DNA from: Dendrophyllia cribrosa
Taxonomy: Eukaryota > Cnidaria > Anthozoa > Scleractinia > Dendrophylliidae
Direction of reading: 5' to 3'
Length of the DNA stretch: 64,000 nt
Assembly: GCA_024195265.1 (NCBI GenBank)
Contig: JAJLRJ010000005.1
Location: forward strand, 46,369,515-46,433,514
Below, in pieces: positions 21,307 through 31,841 of the stretch. Position numbers and translations under genes: made by a program. Every line of letters starts with the position of its first letter. Position 1 is the first letter of the stretch. The notes beneath the pieces were generated by a model, which was not told the DNA's origin, ran no database searches, and saw only the letters and a program-made list of their open reading frames with translations.

Positions 21307-21708
21307 TGATCTGCATTTCACGCGCCTTTCGGAATGTGTATTCAAACTATCGTTTCACTTCCGCGGAGCGGGAGAAATTAAGGTGTCATTTAATATATTC
21401 ATAAATATATAAAGCATGCAACTCAAGTAACGGGAAAATTGTAATTTAACCAAGCCGCGAAGTACATTTCGACGAAAGTTACAGAAGTTAGGACCGCAAC
21501 TCAACGGACTAAAGACACGGAAAAAGAAACACAAAATGTGAGTGTGTTTAATCACTGCGTGGCCGAAATGTATAGAGAAATTTATAGTACTTTGTAAACG
21601 TTTCTATTTTTCAGTTGACTACTTCTTCAATAGTGCAAATAAACAGTCTAGTGTTAAAGTCCAGGCTGGTCTTCCCTTATTGCCGTTTCGATCGCTAACG
21701 GCGTACCA
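21307..21708 (+). repeat. BEL 3' LTR
   Basis: Collinear with the 5' LTR. It is preceded by the purine-rich CTGGGGCGGAG, the probable polypurine tract. The possible intron donor reads GTGAGT here rather than GTAAGT; both are acceptable donors. Confidence 0.95.
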
Positions 21709-21713
21709 GACTT

Positions 21714-22699
21714 AGTAGTAGAAATAGAAGACACCATTCACCTCTGAGCCTAGATCTTGAGCTTGGTCTTCGGGTGGCGCGGCCATCATCGTAAAGTACT
21801 AACTTGCAAAAGACACTAGCTTTCTTGACTTCCAAATAACATTTACATGTAAACCTTCACCGACCAATAGGAAGGTGAGAGAACCCAGAATATCTAATAG
21901 GCGACGTCAATTTGAAGTGTAAATCATTGCATAATCATTGGATTCCAACAGAATATGAATAATCAAATGACTTTGAATAGACTGTACATGCATTCGTTTG
22001 TTATCAATAAATACTTTTTTTATCTTAAGTAATGTGTGGGTTTATTGTTTTAGCACGGCTGCTTTCTTTTCAGTTCAGCGGCGGTCATCTACAAAGCAAA
22101 GGACCACACTTTCTAGTTGAGACAATTTTACTCTGTGCAGCGCTATTTGTTCGGCTGACGTCTTAAAAATGTATTGTATTCTTAACTCATTGAACAAAGA
22201 GGTGCTATTCTTCCATGCAAATTTAGTTCAGTCAGTACGTTCGCATAATTATGGCAATTGTGGAATTTTTTTGTTTTAATGTCATTACAAGTATGTTTAC
22301 GACAGCATAGACGGACAGTGCGACCCTAAAATGTTCTCATTTTTGGAACTTCCGTTTGCGGTTTCAAATTTTTGGACATTTTTGCAAGGGCTAATTTTTG
22401 TAGGGAGAAATATCGAGAAGCTAAGACTAATACCTTATGAATGTACTAACGTATGGATAAACGTTAAGATATCTGTTTGCGGTCTATATTTCAGTTTTGT
22501 TCTCAATTTGCTCTTGCCATCGGCAAAGGAAATAATTTTCAGTTTGGTTCCGTTTGGTTCTTTAGTTACAATTCTCACTAGCCCAAATGGCTAGTGAAAG
22601 CAAAACTCCACTAACAAAAAGTGAATTTTTACTAGACTTTGGCTAGTTGGCTACCGTTAGTCTCAACACAGTATCCCCGTCAGAATAACAAATAGCATT
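21714..22699. other. No gene seen
   Basis: AT-rich flank of the BEL element with no recognised motif. Confidence 0.45.
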
Positions 22700-22972
22700 A
22701 CTTCAGAAACCCATAAAGTGGGTTGAAACGTGTAACGCGCATTCACAGCTTCCGAATATTCATTTTTTGCTTAGCACCATATTTGGAACCTCCTCGGTCC
22801 CTCGAGATTGGAAGCAAGTTGTTCTAGAGAATTGATTGGTTAATATTTTTATCTTGATTTTCCAAATATGGCTGTAACAACTTCTTAGCAAATTGAATAA
22901 TCGGAAGCTTGTTTTGAAGCGTACAAGAGACAGTTGCACGTTTCAACCCCCTTATGGGTTTCTGATTACTTG
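22700..22972. repeat. Imperfect foldback repeat
   Basis: The arm beginning cagaaacccataaagtggg is the reverse complement, with indels, of the arm ending ccccttatgggtttctg; both include a GAAACGTG word and end at ccatatttgg around a ~80-bp centre. Confidence 0.6.
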
Positions 22973-23156
22973 CAAAGAGCAACCTGAAATTGTGGATATC
23001 ATTGATAGGCCATTTTGCAGTTGTCTTCTTAGTGTCCTGGCCTTTAAGTGGAAGCGAGGCTGAAGTTGACCTTGTTATGATACAGAGCTTGGAGCTTTTC
23101 AGATGTAAATTTACCTAGTTAGCATGAGAAAAGCATTATTAGTCCTATTCGGCCTG

Positions 23157-23175
23157 GGGGGGGGGGGGGGGGGGA
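23157..23175. repeat. Poly-G run
   Basis: About 18 consecutive G. Its length is unreliable in any assembly, and it can form quadruplex structures. Confidence 0.9.
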
Positions 23176-23710
23176 CACAAAGTGCCCACGCTAAATTTCA
23201 ACATTCATAACTTCTTTAATATGTACTTAAACGCACGCCATCAACCTTTGCGACTTTTCCTAAAACTTATCTGGCAACAATTTCGTATGACAATTTTTTG
23301 ATCACGTGACTTGATGTTTCCATGGCAACAAGAGTTTGCAGCCATGTTTGTTTTAGGTTGCATATTTATACCTTTGAATGAAGGAAAACAATGTTTACTG
23401 GTATAGCTTACATATTTTTACGCCATTTAGCGTTTATTTATTGGTTTTGATTAATTTTGAGTGAATTTGGACGGTTTTTAAGAGGTTTCAAAAAATTTCA
23501 GAAATCCAAGATAGCGGATCCAAGATGGCGGCCGTATAACTAGCTACCTAATAACTACGTCATATGACGTCATCGTTCTGTTGTGCGGACCGCAAAGGAG
23601 ACAGTATTGGACGTACTATGTACCCTCTTCGTTTCATTGTCATAGCCACAATGTGCCCCCCTCCCCAAACCCAAAGCTCAGAAATTCAAAAAATGCTCAG
23701 GCTGAATAGG

Positions 23711-24176
23711 GTTAAAGTGCCTATCACCCCTAGAAAGTTATTTTCAGAATCAACTCTATGTACATTGAATAGATGAATGGCAGAATATTTCTTGTTTTGA
23801 ACGTCGCCTTTGTGAGTTATAGAGATTTGAATTTACAAAATGCTAATTAGATGACGTCAACCCGGGAATTTGCCATTATTTGTACGCCAATTTACAATGC
23901 GCAGTTTACAACTTGAGGTTAATTAATTTGATAAATACTAAAAAAAATCTGTGGATAGTCAATTGATTCGTAAAAAATATTACTTGGAGGTGAAAACACG
24001 TAGTTGTATAATAAATGATTCCCGGGTTGACGTCATCTAATTAGCATTTTGTAAATTCAAATCTCTATAACTCACTATCACGACGTTCAAAACAAGAAAT
24101 ATTTTACCATTCAACTATTCAATGTATATAAAGTTGATTCTGAAAATAACTTTCCAGGGGTGATAGGCACTTTAAC
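23711..24176. repeat. Inverted repeat with ~160-bp arms
   Basis: The left arm 23,711-23,871 (gttaaagtgcctatcacccc to acccgggaatt) is the near-perfect reverse complement of 24,017-24,176; the centre is ~145 bp. No coding. The arms contain TGACGTCA-like and CCCGGG words at the inner edge. Probably a foldback MITE whose outer ends are gttaaagtgcc and ggcactttaac. Confidence 0.8.
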
Positions 24177-24399
24177 ATATGAAAGGCAGAAAGGCTTGTA
24201 TCAAAGCAAAGTCACTTCCAGCCTCGCTTCCACTCAAAGGCACGGTCACCAAGCACACAACTGTAAAATGGATTATACAGGATGTCACCATGATCAATAT
24301 TTTTTCTTTTCTTCTCTTACTCTTTCTCCTTTTTTAACTCGTGAAAACATGAAGCGTTGAACAAGTTGTTGCATTTAGGTAAAAATTTCGCTCGATCAG

Positions 24400-24600
24400 C
24401 TGTAAACATTGAGCCTGCAATGTGTAATGGTCACCTACCTAACCCGTGGGATTGGCATTGGAGAGAGGAGAGGGTAGGGGTAAGTGGAGTAAAACTCCTA
24501 GAAGAGGGGAGGGTTGGTGAACATTGAGCCCACAATGTGTAATGGTCACCTGCTTTACACATGGGATGGCGCTAGAAGGAGGAGAGGGTGGGGAGTCGGA
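24400..24600. repeat. Tandem duplication, ~125-bp unit
   Basis: Two copies beginning acattgagcc(tg/ca)caatgtgtaatgg, each followed by a GGAGAGGGTRGGG stretch. Confidence 0.6.
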
Positions 24601-24807
24601 CGCCGGGAATGGGGCGTCGTCGGGAGGGTCAAAAGGTGCGCAGAATCTTTTATTTTGGACATTTTGTATTCACGAGTTAGCTCATAGGTGTCTTTGATTC
24701 AGAAAACTGATTTGCTTTGTAATTGCTTTTGCTTTTCCTTTGTAATTGCTTTTGCAGTATTGCTTTTGCAATACTGTAAGGATTTATAGTCATGCAAATA
24801 AAGCTAC

Positions 24808-24832
24808 TTGTTGTTGTTGTTGTTGTTGTTGA
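24808..24832. repeat. (TTG)n microsatellite
   Basis: Eight TTG-type units. Confidence 0.9.
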
Positions 24833-25337
24833 TTTGCTTTGTGACTGAAAACAAGACTTTCTTGCGTCTGCATGTTTAATACATTTCTTTTCTCTTATCA
24901 CGCTTTATGGAAGTTTGAGTTACATATTAATAGAAAACACACATTTGCCTCGGTACTTTAATCAAAACTGTCCTGTCACATGTATTAATTTCATTTTATT
25001 TCTCTGCACGTTACGAATGAAACAGTAAGGGTTTCATCCCTTTTAATCTTAAAACTTAAAGCCATCTGCGGATACCCAAGGCCTGTCTAAGACATTTACA
25101 TATAATCCCACCTGCTTTATTGTAGCGTAATAGCTTGGCATCAATACCGAATCCAACGAAAATCGGCGCCAATAAAATACGTTTCAAATTCGGTTTGCAT
25201 GAGTTGAAGTTTCTACAAATTAATATATATGCGTATCCTGTTTAAGACATTAGGCCACGTACAGATACCCCGTTTAAGACGAAAAGTGATGAAATCGGTA
25301 CCCCGTTCAAGACAAACCCCCTGAAAACCATACCCTC

Positions 25338-25990
25338 TTGGGCCGCACGTCCCCGTTAAGGCAATATCTGATTAAAAAAATACAACGCGTCCAGAATGCA
25401 TGCGCTCGAATTATCTACAACGCACCAAGGTACTTCCACATAACTCCTCTACTCCAGGATCGAACTACACTGGCTGCCTGTACACAAACGCATTATCTTC
25501 AAAATTACATTGATATCTTTTAAAGCTATTCATGGAATGGCACCTCGCTACATTATGGATGTACTTTCTGTCATGCCACCGAGCCATTACCACCTGAGTC
25601 GTAATGACAATGGTCTCCTACTCAGCCCTAAAAAATCCAACAAAAATTCACTGGGTGAGAGAGCATTTTCACGGGCTGCGCCACAACTGTGGAACACTCT
25701 GTCTCAGGAGCTGCGTGACACAAATTCCATTGGCATTTTTGAATCGAAAGTGAAAACGTTTTTTATTTTAACTGATAAGTCTTATCAATTCCCTAGAGTA
25801 TTTTGTCTGACATTTTAGATTTGACCTTTTATACAAGTATTAGGTTTTTAGTTTTTAGAATATTAACATTTGAAATTTTTTACAGCTCTTACAGGATGGC
25901 TCTTAATAATGTAAAGCGCGTTTGAATATTTTTATAGAAGGCGCGCTCTATAAATTCTATTATTAGTATTATTATTATTATTATTATTAA
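25338..25990 (+). pseudogene. Non-LTR reverse transcriptase, C-terminal fragment
   Basis: Two frames, with one frameshift at about 25,460, encode the conserved C-terminal region of CR1/L2-type polymerases: KIQRVQNACARIIYNAPRY, ITPLL, then SFKAIHGMAPRYI, GERAFSRAAPQLWNTL and a short tail to 25,818. The 3' end has the element's untranslated region and an (ATT)n tail at 25,964-25,990. Everything upstream is missing, as is usual for incomplete reverse transcription. Confidence 0.8.
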
Positions 25991-26555
25991 AAGTTTGTTG
26001 GGTGTTCACGATAAGGCGCGTCGTACTGTAAGACTAGAAAACTATCGTCGCGTCGATTTGCCGGGTTTTTTTTAATACCTCGTTCCGCCCCGACAAACTG
26101 GGGTCTCAAAAATCGGAATTGTCATAAATAGGGTAGGAAAATCAGAGGGCTGTTTCTTGTGTTCCGGCCGCACCTCCTGCTCGAGCATCTGTCAAGTCTC
26201 CTACTCGTCCAGGAGGGGGGGAGGATGGTTAGAATAGCCGGCCAGGTTGGTTAAGGCGTTATGAGAAGCTGTTACGAGACAGGAGCAACCTCGTCCCCAG
26301 TGCCTTCCCAACAAAGAAAATGGCAGCGCGGAGAAATGTCTAGTGAAGGCGATAGAAATTATAACGTGACACATAATAAAATGTCGTCTTCTCGCAATCT
26401 GGAGCCGATCATGTTTCAAATAACAAAATACTCCAAAATTCTTGGAGTATTTCGGCAGCCAGCGGTATATTGAAGCCGCCATTTTAAACCCGGAGAAGGA
26501 CCTGGGAACGAGACAGGAGTAGGATCAGTGAGCTGATGATGATTAAGTAATGATC
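25991..26555. other. No gene seen
   Basis: Contains a small palindrome (aatactccaaaattcttggagtatt, about 26,427-26,451) and nothing else recognisable. Confidence 0.4.
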
Positions 26556-26559
26556 CGCA

Positions 26560-26733
26560 TAAGAAGGATAGCGCTGAACGGCAATGGAATGTCAAACACG
26601 ATGGAATGTCAAGATTTTTCATTGTTACAACTAGTGATCTCATTGGCCTAGACTCAAAAACCGCTAAAAAGTTAAGGTTCAAGGTGCGTTTTGTCTAATT
26701 TTTTTAAGGTTTCAAGTAATTTGAGACCCAATC
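26560..26733. repeat. Left flank of the Polinton: dispersed target repeat
   Basis: Matches 8114-8275 in reverse orientation (landmarks gttacaactagtgatctcat, ggttcaaggtgc). Confidence 0.8.
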
Positions 26734-27036
26734 AGTAGTGAGTGGGGGATGGCTCAAATACCATTTTTTGAGCCGATAAACAATTTTTCCTCACTTCGCT
26801 CGGAAAAATTGTTTATCGGCTCAAAAAATGGTATTTGAGACCATCCCCCACTCACTACTCGAGATGTCCCTCCCTCATTTTCTGTGAGCGGGGAGTCAGT
26901 GGAGCGAACGATTTTGTTTTGGCTGCCAATTTTTGGACCACCTTTTTAAGCGGAGGGTCAAATGCGTTTTCCCCGAGCCCACCCGCAACGGCAAGCGAGG
27001 CATCACCAATTGAAGAAACAACATACCCTCCATATA
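26734..27036. repeat. Polinton left TIR (303 bp)
   Basis: Reverse complement of 43,540-43,842. The outer 126 bp (26,734-26,859) is itself a palindrome: AGTAGTGAGTGGGGGATGG... folds back to ...CCATCCCCCACTCACTACT around a short loop. The inner edge, at ccctccatata, coincides with a TATA-like promoter word. Confidence 0.95.
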
Positions 27037-27093
27037 TGGCACAACCCCCTCAACGGCCAAGCGGGGCATCACCAATTGAAGAAATTAAAAACC

Positions 27094-27107
27094 CTTATAT
27101 ATACGCA
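27094..27107 (+). promoter_or_regulatory. TATATATAC promoter motif, polymerase gene
   Basis: ccttatatatacgca lies directly before the ATG at 27,108. It belongs to a set found before nearly all genes of this Polinton. The ~65 bp containing it is a near duplicate of the TIR's inner end. Confidence 0.6.
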
Positions 27108-27989
27108 ATGCCACAACCCCGGCGAAGACGGCGTGATGACGATCAACGCGAGCTGATTGCCTGGCTGGACGAACAGGCACGAAATATCGAGCGGATCGAG
27201 CCTGCCGATGAGGTCGAGCCTCAAAACAACCCACCGGAGCTAGATTTCGAGCAATTTGTTCAAATCTATGATCGGGTTGACCGCCGGATTGAACATGGCA
27301 GACGAATAATCGAGTTACAGTTTGTAAACGGGCTCGAAAACTCTCTTGTCGCCAGAATTTTGAACAAAATCAAGCAAAATGTTCACACACGGCACGCAAT
27401 CAAGTTAATCTCCACAGTCAAGCTGCGAAACACCGAAACCGAGGAGTTGAGAAGTTTTTATCAAAATAATCAAACCGGGCCTTGGCTAGCCACTCTCTCC
27501 GAGACACGACAGTGGTTGCAATCTCAGGAAGAGCTTCGTCTTCAAAACGCAAGACTCAAAAGGCCTGACACCAAATGGGTTTATGAACGCACCGTCCTGC
27601 TTGAGGTCAAAGTCATTCTTGACCGACAACCCTTGCAAATAGGGCTCGGGCGGCTTCCTGATTGGATTCGCAACAAAAGAGAAGTCATTGCTCTTGACAC
27701 TTTCAACGACAATCTTTGTCTCTTTCGTTGCTTGGCTGTCCATCGAGGAGCTCGTATAGATCGTTCAACTCGCAGATCCAGAGAACTCGCGGAAAGCTTC
27801 TTCGCAGTTTATCCGGGGCTTAGAGGTCAGCTAAATTTGCGGCACCTCTCTAAAATCGAAAAGCATTTCAAGCAAGGAATTGCCGCATATTTTGTTCACC
27901 CCAATGGTGACTTCACTTTATCTCACAGCCCTGCGAATTACAACAAGGTGGGCGCTTTATCGGGATTCATCGGGCCCACTCCTTCTTGA
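27108..27989 (+). CDS. Protein-primed DNA polymerase B, N-terminal part (frameshifted gene)
   Basis: Start chosen at 27,108 because the shared TATATATAC motif sits just upstream; an in-frame ATG at 27,036 and an open frame reaching back into the TIR are alternatives. It begins MPQPRRRRRDDDQ, an arginine-rich then acidic segment, and later has the conserved Polinton block DNLCLFRCLAVHRG. That block faintly resembles an OTU-type D..C.FR motif, but I claim no protease. The frame ends at 27,989 while the downstream part continues in another frame from about 27,960, so one small indel lies between 27,950 and 27,986. This region usually precedes the exonuclease domain. Confidence 0.8.
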   Translation: MPQPRRRRRDDDQRELIAWLDEQARNIERIEPADEVEPQNNPPELDFEQFVQIYDRVDRRIEHGRRIIELQFVNGLENSLVARILNKIKQNVHTRHAIKLISTVKLRNTETEELRSFYQNNQTGPWLATLSETRQWLQSQEELRLQNARLKRPDTKWVYERTVLLEVKVILDRQPLQIGLGRLPDWIRNKREVIALDTFNDNLCLFRCLAVHRGARIDRSTRRSRELAESFFAVYPGLRGQLNLRHLSKIEKHFKQGIAAYFVHPNGDFTLSHSPANYNKVGALSGFIGPTPS

Positions 27990-29560
27990 TCACCAACATC
28001 AATAAAGTCACAAACAATTACACCTGTGGCGAGTGCGGCGGGAGGTTCACACAAGCTTGTCATTTAACTCGCCACTCCAAGACGTGTAATCGAGGCCAAA
28101 CCAAAATCGACTGCCCCGGGAAACGTATCCTCCCTCCGGAGTCAGCTTTTGAGAAAGCCTTTTATCCAGAAGGCGGTTTCGGTGTCAAGGCAGTGTGCTG
28201 GCTGGAGTGGGAGGCGAAGCAACGTGGTATTCACATCCACCATCACAGATGCGGCCATGGTGGTGAGAGTTATATTTGTGGGGCCCCAGTCGACGGCTAT
28301 CACCCAGAAAGCAAGACAGTTTTCCAGTTCCACGGGTGTCACTGGCACGGTTGCGAGAAATGTTACCCCGAGGGAACGAGGGAGGAAGGTATATGTGTCC
28401 GCAAAGGCAACACAATCACAAGGATGGTTGCTTACCAAAAGACTCTGCAACGAACTCAGTTGCTTCGAGACGCTGGGTACACCGTGGTGGAAAGGTGGGA
28501 GCATGAACGGCCTTCCCCCTGGTGGAATGATCGTTGCCCACAGAAAAGAAACAAAACATATCCCCACGCGATCGTCTATGACTTCGAAGCATACCAGGAC
28601 AAGACCAAGGCAGCTCGTCCGACACACGATCTCTCTTATGAAAGCGAGCATGTGCCCATCTCAGTCTCCATTGCCGACACGTTGAACCCTGAGACTAAGT
28701 ACATTTGCTCCAAAGAGCCTGACGAGCTTATCAGGCTGTTTTATGCCTCCCTGGAGCGGCGAAGCGCAGCCATCCGAGAGGACGTGGCTGGCAAATATAT
28801 GCCCCCAGACCTTGAGAATCTTCCTGAGAAGCAACTCAAGATCATCGACAAATGGTGCAAACAAGTGCCTGTGGTCGGCTTCAACTCAGGCCATTACGAT
28901 CTCAAACTTATCCGCAAGTACTTTGTCACTCATCTCGCTGGCGAGAACGAGGTCTTCGCCGCGGAGAAAGAGGGGCGCATCATGTTCATCAACACCCCCA
29001 GCTACAAGTTCTTGGACATCATGAATTATTTGGCCCCAGGCATCACGTACGACAAGTGGGTAAAGACGTATGGAGCGACACAGACCAAGTCCTGGCTTCC
29101 ATACGAGTGGTTTGACAGCGCTGACAAGCTGGATTTCCCGGGGCTTCCTCCATACGAGTGCTGGTACTCACAACTCAAAAAGGCCTTCGTTCTTTCTCCC
29201 AAGGAGCACGAAGAATGCAATCGCATCTGCCACGAGAAAGGTATGAAGACATTCGGAGACTGGCTGGAGTATTACAACAATCTAGACGTGTCTCCCTTCC
29301 TCGAAGCTCTCCAAACGATGAAGGGCTTTTACACGGGTCTCGGGGTTGACATCTTCAAAGACGCGGTCTCTTTGCCAGGAGTATCAATGCAATACGTCTT
29401 GCGAGGCTCATTGAGAGGACGCAATGCTCCAGAACTATACGCCCCCGGTCCAGAAGCTTACGCCATGCTGAAGGGGGCTGTGGTTGGCGGGCCAAGCCTG
29501 GTCTTCACCCGCAAACACGTGCGCGGTGAAACCCGCATCCGTTCTCACAATACGACTTAG
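27986..29560 (+). CDS. Protein-primed DNA polymerase B, zinc finger and 3'-5' exonuclease part
   Basis: About 525 codons in the second frame. A C2H2-like finger (CGECGGRF...HSKTC) comes first, then the Polinton-typical FQFHGCHWHGCEKCYP. Exonuclease motifs are intact: YDFEAYQD (Exo I), GFNSGHYDLKLI (Exo II) and YYNNLDVSPFLEAL (Exo III). SLPGVSMQYVLRGSL marks the approach to the polymerase core. The frame is lost at about 29,548, a one-base change immediately before the polymerase domain, and stops at 29,560. GC content and codon use are clearly richer than in the AT-rich surroundings. Confidence 0.88.
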   Translation: MITNINKVTNNYTCGECGGRFTQACHLTRHSKTCNRGQTKIDCPGKRILPPESAFEKAFYPEGGFGVKAVCWLEWEAKQRGIHIHHHRCGHGGESYICGAPVDGYHPESKTVFQFHGCHWHGCEKCYPEGTREEGICVRKGNTITRMVAYQKTLQRTQLLRDAGYTVVERWEHERPSPWWNDRCPQKRNKTYPHAIVYDFEAYQDKTKAARPTHDLSYESEHVPISVSIADTLNPETKYICSKEPDELIRLFYASLERRSAAIREDVAGKYMPPDLENLPEKQLKIIDKWCKQVPVVGFNSGHYDLKLIRKYFVTHLAGENEVFAAEKEGRIMFINTPSYKFLDIMNYLAPGITYDKWVKTYGATQTKSWLPYEWFDSADKLDFPGLPPYECWYSQLKKAFVLSPKEHEECNRICHEKGMKTFGDWLEYYNNLDVSPFLEALQTMKGFYTGLGVDIFKDAVSLPGVSMQYVLRGSLRGRNAPELYAPGPEAYAMLKGAVVGGPSLVFTRKHVRGETRIRSHNTT

Positions 29561-29580
29561 CCCGCATCACGAAACGGATT

Positions 29581-30858
29581 GTGGGGTTCGATGCTAACTC
29601 CCTTTACCCAAGCACGATGCTGCAGGAGATGCCCTGTGGTAAAGAGAAGGTTGTGCATTACAATGCCCCGGTGCAGGCAGCGAGAGTTCTTGAAATGAAG
29701 CTGCATACAGGCAGATGGTTCGGGTTTGCGGAAGTGGACATCGAAGTCCCTCGAGAGTTGTGGGAGCAGTTCGAAGAGTTTCCACCGCTCTTCATCAACC
29801 AAGCAGTGCCTAACGAATTTGTTCCACAGCATATGCACGATTACCTCCAAGAAAGTGGTCGAACCCGCTTTCCCGACCAGAAAAAGTTTCTGGGTGTGTT
29901 GTCAGCGAAAAAGATGCTGATCTATGCACCCCTCTTGAAATGGTATCTCAACATCGGGCTCAAGATCACGGCAGTCTACCGCACGATCGATTACATGCCC
30001 AAAAAGCTCTTCGACTGGTTCGTTCGCAAGGTCGCCGACTGCCGAAGGAAAGGCGACGCTGACAGGGAGAAGGCACTGCTTGCTGAAGTGTTCAAGCTCC
30101 TTGGCAACAGTGCTTACGGCAAGTTCATCGAAGCCGTGGAGCGCCAGAAAAGAACGTTGTACACAACTGACGAGGACGAGGTCGACAAGCATCTTCGCTC
30201 ACCCTTGTTCGATGACCTCGAAGAGATTGGAGCTGCTTACAAGATCGAGCTGCGCAAGCAAAAGGTCACAATCGACCGCCCCTTTCAAGTGGGCATTGTT
30301 GTGTACCAACTTGCAAAGCTTCGCATGCTGGAGTTCTATTACGACTTCCTAGATTACTTCCTCGACAGGCGCGACTTCGAGCTCATCCAGATGGACACGG
30401 ACAGCATGTACTTCGCTCTTGCGCACGACACTCTGGAAGAGGCCGTTCGCCCGAAACTTCGCGCCCAGTTCGAGGCGGAGAAGACGAATTGGTTGGCGTG
30501 GGACAAGTGGAGCGGCAGAGAGCCTGGCTTGTTCAAGCTTGAGAAGGAAGGCACACGGGCCATCGCCCTGTGCAGCAAGTGTTATTATGTCGAAAACGAG
30601 CCTAGCGGCGAGGCCAAGTTGTCCTCCAAGGGCGTCAACAAGAAGCAGAACGAGCTTCGCTGGGAAAGGTACGAAAGAGCCCTGCAAGGGGGCAGGGACA
30701 TGGCCACCAACAGGGGCTTTCGAATGCACAACGGGGCCATGTTCACATACGAGCAGCACAAGCTGGGCCTTTCTGCTTATTACGACAAGCGTTGGGTTCT
30801 GCCAGACGGCATCCACACAGAACCGATCGAGTTTCACAACCCAGCTGGGGGCAACTGA
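29581..30858 (+). CDS. Protein-primed DNA polymerase B, polymerase core
   Basis: The third frame; it is open from about 29,545, and no own start is needed if the break upstream is a recent mutation or sequencing error. Family-B motifs: GFDANSLYPSTM (motif A with catalytic Asp), LLGNSAYGKFIEA (motif B) and IQMDTDSMYFAL (motif C, DTD), then a KLSSKGVNKKQN motif. This enzyme would copy the linear element from a terminal protein. Its 3' end overlaps the 3' end of the integrase gene on the other strand by 25 bp. With two frameshifts in the whole gene, this copy probably does not make full-length polymerase. Confidence 0.9.
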   Translation: MGFDANSLYPSTMLQEMPCGKEKVVHYNAPVQAARVLEMKLHTGRWFGFAEVDIEVPRELWEQFEEFPPLFINQAVPNEFVPQHMHDYLQESGRTRFPDQKKFLGVLSAKKMLIYAPLLKWYLNIGLKITAVYRTIDYMPKKLFDWFVRKVADCRRKGDADREKALLAEVFKLLGNSAYGKFIEAVERQKRTLYTTDEDEVDKHLRSPLFDDLEEIGAAYKIELRKQKVTIDRPFQVGIVVYQLAKLRMLEFYYDFLDYFLDRRDFELIQMDTDSMYFALAHDTLEEAVRPKLRAQFEAEKTNWLAWDKWSGREPGLFKLEKEGTRAIALCSKCYYVENEPSGEAKLSSKGVNKKQNELRWERYERALQGGRDMATNRGFRMHNGAMFTYEQHKLGLSAYYDKRWVLPDGIHTEPIEFHNPAGGN

Positions 30859-31823
30859 GTGCCCGGGGGCACCACCATCAACTCCTCACGAACAAACCCT
30901 CTCTTAGGGCCGTCGTAGAGATAATACACGACAGGCGCATCTGGCTTGGTGACAACCTTCTCAATGTTGTGGACCTTCAAAGACCAGATGGGATCAGTCG
31001 CACGCTTCCCGCCCCCTTCCAGTTCACCGGGGTAATAAAGATATCTCACACTCACCCGGGGTGGGAGCTTCTTCTCATTCACCCCAACAGGCCTAGCATA
31101 TGGAGTCGCAGGCTTGGAAGAAACGGCTTTCTCTTTGATTGCTTGAGCGGGCTTCTTGCCAGTGAGTCTTGTCACTTCATTGTTCAAGGCCGAGACAACA
31201 TCTGGCAGTCTTTTGACCCATGCAGTCGAACGGCCAGAGGGCATATTCATTTCAACGGCATACTGATAACCAAACAGCCTTTCAGCCAGGGTTCGGTTGA
31301 ATCTCTCCACAATTGCTTGGTCTCTGTGGATATCAACCCGCCCACGACGAATGGTTGTTTTGTTGTTTTCCATGGCCTTTGTCACAGCCCCCATAAACTC
31401 TTTCCCAGGGTCAACTTGCAAGAGTTGAGGCCATTTCAAAGGCCCACGTCTGTAAATCTTCTGAAATGCCCTTGAAACTTCTTCAGACTCTTTCGAAGTC
31501 AGAGGCTCTGCTGCTTTGTAACGGCTAGCCACATCAACAAGGGTTAATGCGTATTTGTAAACCTTTCTCCCGTGTGGAAGTTTGTCGTGGGGCAGGAAGA
31601 GAAGATCTGCTTGATGCACTGCATTGGGTGATGAGACATCAAACTTGGGTCGAGGGATAGCGCGTGGAGCCGGGAGGTAAACTTGCCAAAGGGCTTGTTT
31701 GACCAGCCATTTCTTTGCGACATCCTCAGAGACCTTGGCCGCTGCAGCTAGCTTTTTGACAGCGGCAAGCCCTTTCCAATACCCTTTCGGGCTGTAATAG
31801 ATCTTAGAGAGTTTCGCCTCCAT
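30834..31823 (-). CDS. Polinton integrase (retroviral type)
   Basis: An intact 329-aa protein on the minus strand, starting 5 bases after ATATATACCCC (31,828-31,836). The catalytic DDE triad sits in HQADLLFLP, LQVDPGKEFMG and QAIVERFNRTLAERLF; the last shows the conserved Glu and FNRTL. The C-terminal part (YYLYDGPKRGFVREELMVV) resembles the chromodomain-like tail of Polinton integrases. It would cut and join the element ends and create the short target duplication. It is tail-to-tail with the polymerase and heads (at its 5' side) a minus-strand series of genes. No damage seen. Confidence 0.93.
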   Translation of the reverse strand: MEAKLSKIYYSPKGYWKGLAAVKKLAAAAKVSEDVAKKWLVKQALWQVYLPAPRAIPRPKFDVSSPNAVHQADLLFLPHDKLPHGRKVYKYALTLVDVASRYKAAEPLTSKESEEVSRAFQKIYRRGPLKWPQLLQVDPGKEFMGAVTKAMENNKTTIRRGRVDIHRDQAIVERFNRTLAERLFGYQYAVEMNMPSGRSTAWVKRLPDVVSALNNEVTRLTGKKPAQAIKEKAVSSKPATPYARPVGVNEKKLPPRVSVRYLYYPGELEGGGKRATDPIWSLKVHNIEKVVTKPDAPVVYYLYDGPKRGFVREELMVVPPGTQLPPAGL

Positions 31824-31841
31824 AGGGGTATATATGTTTGT

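Larger units (their letters stand above)
15447..21713 (+). mobile_element. BEL/Pao LTR retrotransposon with target duplication
   Basis: Two 402-bp LTRs (TG...CA) bracket gag-protease and reverse transcriptase-integrase frames, and GACTT is duplicated at 15,447-15,451 and 21,709-21,713. By eye the LTRs differ at about five positions (~1.2%), so the insertion is young. Domain order (zinc knuckles, protease, reverse transcriptase, RNase H remnant, integrase) and motif style fit BEL/Pao. An in-frame TAG and an RNase H deletion suggest it is not autonomous. Confidence 0.95.

Noticed and set aside
26835..27107. Open frame through the left TIR as N-terminus of the polymerase
   Set aside because: The same TIR at the right end would have to encode the N-terminus of a different gene, and the promoter motif lies after it.
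28142..30907. Many open frames of 60-180 codons on both strands inside the polymerase gene
   Set aside because: The region is GC-rich, which lengthens random frames; the polymerase motifs fix the real frame.
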